Shown here piece after piece: positions 59,101 through 64,000 of a DNA stretch of 64,000 bases. The notes under the pieces were generated by a model. It was not told where the DNA came from. It made no database searches and saw only the letters and a program-made list of their open reading frames with translations. Source of the stretch: Mactromeris polynyma (taxonomy: Eukaryota > Mollusca > Bivalvia > Venerida > Mactridae); assembly GCA_032209605.1 (NCBI GenBank), contig JASFXZ010000007.1, positions 24,798,264-24,862,263 on the forward strand. The letters are read 5' to 3'. A program made the position numbers and the translations under genes. Positions within the stretch are counted from its first letter, which is position 1. Every line of letters begins with the position of its first letter.

Positions 59101-62100
59101 AAACTTGAAACTACTATTAAAGAAAATAACAAACGCAGACTTTCATTTTTTGTTCTAGTTGTCATATAATGCCACAATTTTACGTGACTGAGTTTAAATA
59201 AGTGATTATAACTATCGTAAATGCATATCATACGCCGTAAGTTAATATGGTTTGATATTTAATCTAATTTTACACCAGGTGAAAGGATGTACGAGTATAT
59301 ATAAATAATATTTCGAAAAACGGCGCTCTGATCATATTATGTACAGGGGCATAATCGAATTCGAAGGCTAGAATTACACACGTTTTGACATTTTGCGTAC
59401 ATAAGTACATGTACATGACTGTGTAGTTCAAGAAAAATAGTCGGTTACGTATGAAATGACATTGACACGACTGATTAGTTATATTTGTTGTGCGACAAAT
59501 GCACGCCATTGAATGAATATATACACCCGAAGAAATAAGTCCTTGTCTAACAGGAAATAGTGGTAAGCATTTGCGATATCAGCTGTAACGGATAGTAGAG
59601 CTGACATCACACACGTCAAAGGAAGAACCCCAAAGAAATATTGCAATTACAGAAAAGGTATCACGCGTCATGTGCATAGGAATTGCAAGACTTTAGTGTA
59701 ATGTCGTTACATTCAAAAGAGTTCATGGCAGCGCACACACCCATATATTCCCCCCTTTAAACGGTTACTCGCTTTGAAATATTCGGAAACTACAAACTAG
59801 ATCAAAGCTTTGGTAAACAATTGATGTTTCTAGGTGGTGGTAGTTATTTCATAGTCGGCATGAGTTAAGTAGGGTTTGTTTCAGACTCTATATGTTTCTA
59901 CTCTTGGTGGAGGTATTGTTTAAATAATAAGACTCTAAATCAAAGAAAACCACTTGAGGAATGTGTTTTTATGTGTACATTTATTTTGTTTGAACGGAGC
60001 TTTAGTTTGTTTTGAATTGATATTTGCAAAAAGTTAAATATTTGCTGTACTTCTATGTTAACAATAGTGTCGGCCTGTCTAAAAGCCCGATAGTAAGTAA
60101 ATAAGAGTGGCACACATAAATACCACAGTGAATCGAAACATTTCAAGGTAAGATCAAACTTGGGAAATGGTACAAAACAAGAAAACAAACTACTTCATAA
60201 CACTTAACAGCAACATAAGTTCAAGGGAATAAAGCGGCATTTCATTTCTCTAATCTCAAAAGACTTTATTGTAGTTTCAAACCACCTTTATTGCTTTTCA
60301 TGATAGTTAACGTTTTGATAAGGAACATGAAATGTCATTTATATTAGTTTTCATTACCTCGAGAATGTTTTGTTTTTGTATGTGGTTTCATGTCATAACC
60401 ACAGTTTATCCATCGAGTTCTTCAATAAATGCGATACTTACAAAAAGAATGTTAAAAGTTAAATGTCATATTTTGTGAAAATTATGTCAAATTCAATGAA
60501 ATAAAATATTTTCATTGAAAAGTATGTCATTACGTACCAAGTATGTAAAATGCTTACATACATGAATTCCATATTATTAGCACATGTAATGCCTCTTTTT
60601 TAACGATTTTGACGACATGCTAATCTCCCACATAATCGCTAGATCGCCAAATATATCATATTGAACACATATACCATGGCCGTGTATAGTTCTTTGGAGT
60701 ACTGGAGATTTATTCACATGTTATATCACAATAATTTCACTAGAAACACATAATAGAATCATTAATGCCTTCAATGATACCTCACGTTGTCTGGATGATA
60801 TCCACAATATAGACAACCATTTGCGTGTAGGAAGCTTAATTCTACCATAATTGAGAACTTTTACTGACATTTCAACGTTGTTCCACTTCATTTATTAGTT
60901 TTTTGCTCTATCGTGCAGACCCGCGTCGTAACATATTGATGTTTTGAGTTCGTTGATGATGCTTTGGTGATGGGTTTCTTTTTCCTGATCATTTTGGTAT
61001 TGTTTTGTGTCCTCTCTCTGTTACTCCGTTTGCAATATCTTGTACATTTGGTATGACTTTAATAATTGCAATCAATAAATACTCAATACATTCAAAAACG
61101 CACATTATTGTACATGTACATGTGATATTTCATTTAAATTTCATTTTAGTGTGTTTTAAATGTCATTTTGATATGAAAATACTCGTTGATTGAAAGAAAA
61201 TTTAGCATTCTTCATTGCGTTGATTCTTATCACTTATCCCTAAGAAAGTTCATGAAATTTTAGAAAACACAATTTGCGTTTTAAATTTGCATTTAAAAGT
61301 CATACAGTGATTTTAGCAACCTACTCGTATGTAGTCGGTGGAAAAAATCAACAACTAGCATAAAGCTGTTTAGAAAGTATAGATACCTTTTATAAATGGA
61401 ATTTGATGGTACATTTATATCATGTCAAATTCTTAAACAAATAAGGTGATGGCTTTCACTATTTTGGCTTTCTTTTTAACACAGCGAAACAGCTAACGGT
61501 CGCCTTAATGTAACTTTGCAACGTCTGTAACTGCAAACTCAAGATCCGACAATGCGGATTTCAAAATGATGATTAACATTGATCTCTAGTCACTTCATTA
61601 TCCATGTTTGTATGCATGTTCATGGTCACTTCTAGCGATTTTATCTTTAATACATTGCTTTACAAGAACTATCATCAAAACAGATGGTCGGCGCAATTTG
61701 AAGGTTTAGAGTTGCTGTGCAACATAAAGAAATGCCGAGATGTTACGATTGCTGGTCACTCCAGATCGAAAATGGAGTTCGGCAAGGTACTCTTATCGAA
61801 AGGTTAACCAATTGGTGAGTATCGTAAGATTTTATTAGTCTACACAACACTGATATGCAAATAACAAAACCATGTTAGTACGGCTGCGCCGAAAAAAACT
61901 GACTTTGATTTTAAAATAAATTATGTCTCGGAAATAGTTTTTTACGATTTATTATGATGCAATAGATATGCAACAGAAACGTAATTACTCGATGCATCAG
62001 AACTTCAAATGCTGTTAGATAAAAATATTGAATATATTTCTGGTAACGTCTCACCACATGAAGTTAAATAACAGCACGTGTGTTTTATTCTCACTCATAC

Positions 62101-63519
62101 ATATATAAATATTTAAGTTCATGAGAGCAAGGTCAGTATAAAACTGTTTGCTTACGTAGTGTCTGCAATATTTATAGATTTGAGTAATGTGCGTAATGGT
62201 TAATATATTTTAATGCTTAGTTACCGTCAACTCCGTCAATGTATTTGTATATGTAGGGAATTTATGTCCTTTTATCAGTTCAGTGTCATGGTGGTACATA
62301 GTGATCTTTCCACTTTCTTGCTATCTTTTCTACAACGATAATTTTTCATAACATATATATATGATTACAAAACAGAATCTACTCATTGGTGACAGCGAGC
62401 GTCAATGTGTTCCTCGTTACAGAGACTCACTCTAATACAACGGATAAACATGCACTAAATACGGGCACTTTATCATTTATGCTGTGTTTTAATTAATGTA
62501 TTATTGTAGGATATTATGTAAGGTGTACCCTTAAACCAGGTTTAAAGACCAACTGCCGTTTTCGCCACTGACCGTTCCATTGGGTTCTCCTATTTTCACC
62601 GAAATTTATGTGTGTGGCTTGTGCTCCTCTTGATTGTTATACTTGTGTATTTGTATCTCTATTGTTCGTGTCTCATTGTGATTTTGGGTTAATTGTTGAC
62701 TTTGTAGATGTCTACAATGTATGTTTTGTATTAAATTGGGGCTATCATGTGTACACGTGATACCATCATCAAACCTCACATGTTGAAATGTGTAAATGAT
62801 TGCTTCGTAATATTATCATTTATCTCATTCACATCATGTTGTGAATCTCGTCTTTACAACCGGCAGTGTATGGTGGCAGATATGTGTGTCTCTTTAGCGA
62901 AACGGGTTAATTTGTCAGGCGAGGCGTCGGCAAAATTGTTACGCTACGGATCCAAGCACTACGAATAATTCTCGTGCTGTAACAATCCGAATTAAATATT
63001 AATATACTGCCAAAAATATTAAATTCACTGGAGTATATAAAAATATTAAAAGACAAACTGTAAATTGTAAATTACGGATCGTTTTGTAAATTAACCCGAG
63101 TTAAATATAAGTCGACTTATCAAAATGTTCATGTATGGAGAAAAAAGCTTTAGCTTTAGAATTATTTCGTCTTCTAGGCTAACTGACTGAGATGTTTAGA
63201 CTTAATATGGTCATTTGCAGTTTATTGTACTTAGACTTCTGTAGATTTACCAGAAATTGTCAATTTTTGGAAAAACAATTAATTTTGTTATAACTTGTTA
63301 CATTATTTAACATACACGAACCAACTTTTCTAAGGAGTTGGTACCGTATATACATGTAGCTATGTTTTTGTGAATATATATAAAGCCGAGAAACAAGTAC
63401 ATGTACTAGCACGGGAGTTCACATTGATCAATTCGTTGGGTAAAATAATGCTTGATTTCTTTTACATTTTGACGGTTATGTTGAATGTTTGATTATAAAA
63501 TACTGCACATATTGCACAG
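56126..63519. other. Intergenic region with repeat relics
   Basis: No complete gene recognised over 7.4 kb. A tRNA-like B box relic may lie at 56496-56530 on the minus strand. Short frames such as 58601-58969 and 59940-60188 (minus) and 62747-62968 (plus) lack motifs. The exons upstream of the gene C exon should lie in this region or be lost; one weak candidate is at about 61630-61778. Confidence 0.4.
57015..57835 (+). repeat. Transposon relics, partly shared with gene A intron 2
   Basis: 57411-57585 matches 11400-11570. On both sides are related words, 'caagtacttttcaaggactt' (about 57063) and 'caaggacttctcaagac' with 'gcaaaccctg' (57799-57830). Ends of the 'gcaaaccctg' kind occur on hAT-type elements, but no full inverted repeat pair was found. 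Confidence 0.4.
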
Positions 63520-63685
63520 AATGGGGATGAATTTCATAAATGAAAATGGGCAAACAATTCCTGAAGCGCAGTTCTACCCATCTAGCCCGGTTAACTTCAT
63601 AGGAAACGTTAGTGGTCCATATTCCATAATTACTCCAGGTGCGAAGTCAATTGTTACGGCTGCGTTTGACACAACTGAAATATGT
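63520..63685 (+). CDS. Gene C: exon 3 of a third family member (partial)
   Basis: Follows an acceptor ('attgcacag') and ends at a GTAAGT donor (GT at 63686). Translation MGMNFINENGQTIPEAQFYP, then, further on, TPGAKSIVTAAFDTTEIC, aligns with exon 3 of genes A and B (RMNFFNAA, SGVKSTVTAEFEDNAIR). It is 36-39 bases longer than their exon 3 and keeps both phases (2 in, 0 out). The last exon would lie beyond the window's right edge; exons 1-2 were not identified. Confidence 0.65.
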
Positions 63686-64000
63686 GTAAGTTTGTACATA
63701 TATATGTAGGCATGATACGCAGCTTTGAGAATATCGTAGGTAAAGAACTAATGCAGCAATATACAATTTGTAAACAATTCAGTATACAGACATTAGTTAC
63801 AGCGTGATGTGCACTTTGCTGCGAAGAAAGGCCCGTGTGGTTGTATATCACAACATTAATGGAAATCTGTCAAAGATCTATTCCAACTCGATTACATTCG
63901 TATACATTTTCAATATGATTATGTGTACTCAGTAAATTGAAGTAAATGTGTTGACTCAAAGAATGTCTAGATTGATTTTTCAGGACAAATTTCCCATCAG

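Noticed and set aside
62747..62968. Exon of gene C or a transposase (LAKRVNLSGEASAKLLRYGS)
   Set aside because: The end looks protein-like but matches neither exons of genes A/B nor any family I recognise; left unannotated.

Overview
The window reads as nuclear DNA of an invertebrate, most likely a bivalve mollusc. It is AT-rich, its genes are split into small exons with clean GT/AG junctions, and it carries repeat types typical of bivalve genomes: minisatellites with 'aaggtcaaggtcac' and 'gacctcaaaatcaa' phrases, (ACGG)n tails, tRNA-derived SINE heads, Harbinger-type DNA transposons and a Ty3/gypsy LTR element. I recognise no prokaryotic genes, CRISPR array or rRNA. All comparisons were made by eye.

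Layout. 1-5.7 kb: a probable first exon of a Mutator-like transposase, copies of a dispersed repeat (called R1 here), and a Penelope-like reverse transcriptase relic. 6.8-24.5 kb: a tandem family of small secreted-protein genes. Gene A (10084-13533) and gene B (18165-23955) each have four exons with matching phases and encode about 223 and 226 residues. A decayed extra first exon lies at 7758-7998, and one exon of a third relative (gene C) lies at the far right (63520-63685). The family is not recognised; a galectin-like beta-sandwich is a weak guess. 25.5-27 kb: a 1.4-kb non-autonomous Harbinger-type transposon whose arms are built from roughly 10-bp GATCG-like units.

28.7-39.1 kb: a young full-length Ty3/gypsy retrotransposon on the minus strand, with two 1163-bp LTRs that differ at only two positions I could see. 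It carries gag, protease-RT-RNase H, integrase and an extra ORF after integrase that encodes C2H2 zinc fingers and sits just behind a splice-acceptor-like sequence. Both non-coding spacers of the element are filled with short hairpins: 6-bp stems whose sequence varies, closing 7-nt loops that stay similar. This hairpin family is the most unusual signal in the window.

41.9-56.1 kb: a complete 15-exon animal haem peroxidase gene of 707 codons with a signal peptide. Both haem histidines, the catalytic arginine and the calcium loop are present, but the aspartate next to the distal histidine is a serine. Its first intron contains a 2.55-kb Harbinger-type element with a Myb/SANT exon, and two other introns carry related small palindromic elements. 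56.1-63.5 kb is mostly intergenic, with scattered repeat relics.

The peroxidase gene and the secreted-protein family share a strand and both encode secreted proteins, but nothing in the sequence shows that they work together.
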